Part shown: positions 63,579-64,000 of the stretch, in pieces
How the letters are laid out: every line of letters starts with the position of its first letter
Numbering within the stretch: position 1 is the stretch's first letter
Assembly: GCA_035578175.1 (NCBI GenBank)
Contig: JAQMRL010000012.1
Location: forward strand, 21,510,671-21,574,670
DNA: 64,000 bases
Source: Catonia carolina
Lineage: Eukaryota; Arthropoda; Insecta; Hemiptera; Achilidae
Reading direction: 5' to 3'
Notes under the pieces: model-generated
Databases searched by the model: none
What the model saw: only the letters and a program-made list of their open reading frames with translations
What the model was told of the DNA's origin: nothing
Position numbers and translations under genes: made by a program

Positions 63579-64000
63579 TTGGTCAGCAAGGGGGCAAGAG
63601 ACCAATACCTCCCAACTAGAAATAGAAATAACTCAGCAATACACACCACTTCACAATCAAACAAAAACTATAAAGTAAATTATAGTACATTCAGCACTTT
63701 AAATGTAAGATCTTTAATGTCTGAAGAACAAATTGTAGAACTTGAACAAGCTTTAAGCAATAGTGATATTGACATATTAGGATTATCGGAAATAAGAAGA
63801 CAAGGTGAAAAAATAATTGAGAGGAAAAGCAAATTTATATTTTTCTATTTCGGAGAAGTATCCGGTAAAAATGGAACGGGTTTTTTAGTTCACCATAATA
63901 AATTTAGAAATGATATTTTAGAATTCAAACCTATATCAGATAGAATCTCTACCCTCAGTATTAGACGAAACCAAGTGATACTACGGTTTATTCAAGTGTA
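63579..64000 (+). pseudogene. RTE LINE ORF2, start of APE endonuclease, cut by window end
   Basis: About 140 codons are visible and open, from a TTG at 63579 through STLNVRSL to IQV. One extra codon (HHNKFRN) is present compared with the 18-kb copy. Whether the nonsense codons of that copy recur cannot be seen. It is listed as a pseudogene because its paralogue is broken, but the visible part is undamaged. Confidence 0.5.

Larger units (their letters stand above)
59954..64000 (+). repeat. Satellite monomer M20 (type B) with full LINE block, truncated by window end
   Basis: Only the first 80 bp of satellite are visible before the LINE at 60036. The rest of the monomer lies beyond the window. 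Confidence 0.88.
60036..64000 (+). mobile_element. RTE-type LINE block, second full-type copy, runs off the window
   Basis: Same left duplication (60024-60035), Jockey tail, mariner and ORF1 order as the 14.6-kb copy, so both derive from one insertion. The window stops inside the APE part of ORF2, so completeness of the 3' half is unknown. Confidence 0.88.

Overview
The window is eukaryotic and almost certainly from an arthropod, most likely an insect. It is AT-rich and holds no recognisable host gene. The evidence is the transposable elements it carries: an RTE-type LINE with an APE-RT ORF2, a Jockey-type LINE tail, a mariner-family transposon, a tRNA-derived SINE and a solo LTR. I cannot place it to order or species.

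The substrate is a head-to-tail array of one complex satellite monomer of about 1.86-1.91 kb, in about 20 copies. I set the phase at the motif GATAGATTGG or its variants. Three types can be told apart. Type A ends in AAGTTACTT and often carries a 398-bp retroposon. Type C is about 1.86 kb and ends in AAGTAACTT. Type B is more diverged and follows C. The order is A A C B C B/A, then three C + B/A dimers, then C B A A A A C B. Every monomer that is not interrupted carries a 250-bp cluster of CCAAT boxes in both orientations, bounded by CRE palindromes (TGACGTCA). It looks like an RNA polymerase II promoter or enhancer.

Layout. 1-14.5 kb: monomers M1-M5, carrying a 1.67-kb TIR element (1120-2792), a solo LTR (3307-4089), two copies of the 398-bp retroposon and an unclassified 1.88-kb insertion (10133-12014). 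14.6-21.3 kb: a complete RTE-type LINE with 12-bp target-site duplications (TSDs). Its 5' region holds an antisense Jockey tail and a mariner with both TIRs. 20.6-43.8 kb: a roughly 7.05-kb higher-order repeat (C monomer + B/A hybrid monomer + deleted LINE + 398-bp retroposon), in slightly more than three near-identical copies. The deleted LINE lost about 4.1 kb between the mariner transposase gene and the LINE RT gene. 43.8-52.9 kb: monomers with only the 398-bp retroposon. 52.9-64 kb: a paralogue of 1-8.4 kb joined to a paralogue of 12.7-18 kb. It lacks the 1.67-kb element but keeps a probable excision footprint, has the same solo LTR, a new tRNA-SINE, and a second LINE+mariner+Jockey block that runs off the window end.

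No coding region appears functional. LINE ORF2 in the first copy has two nonsense codons and a frameshift. Both mariner transposases lack the region of the second catalytic Asp and have stop codons. The 60-kb LINE copy has an open ORF1, but its ORF2 is cut by the window. The relative order of events is readable. LINE, Jockey, mariner, 398-bp retroposon and LTR insertions were copied with the satellite, whereas the 7.05-kb triplication, the tRNA-SINE and the footprint are younger.
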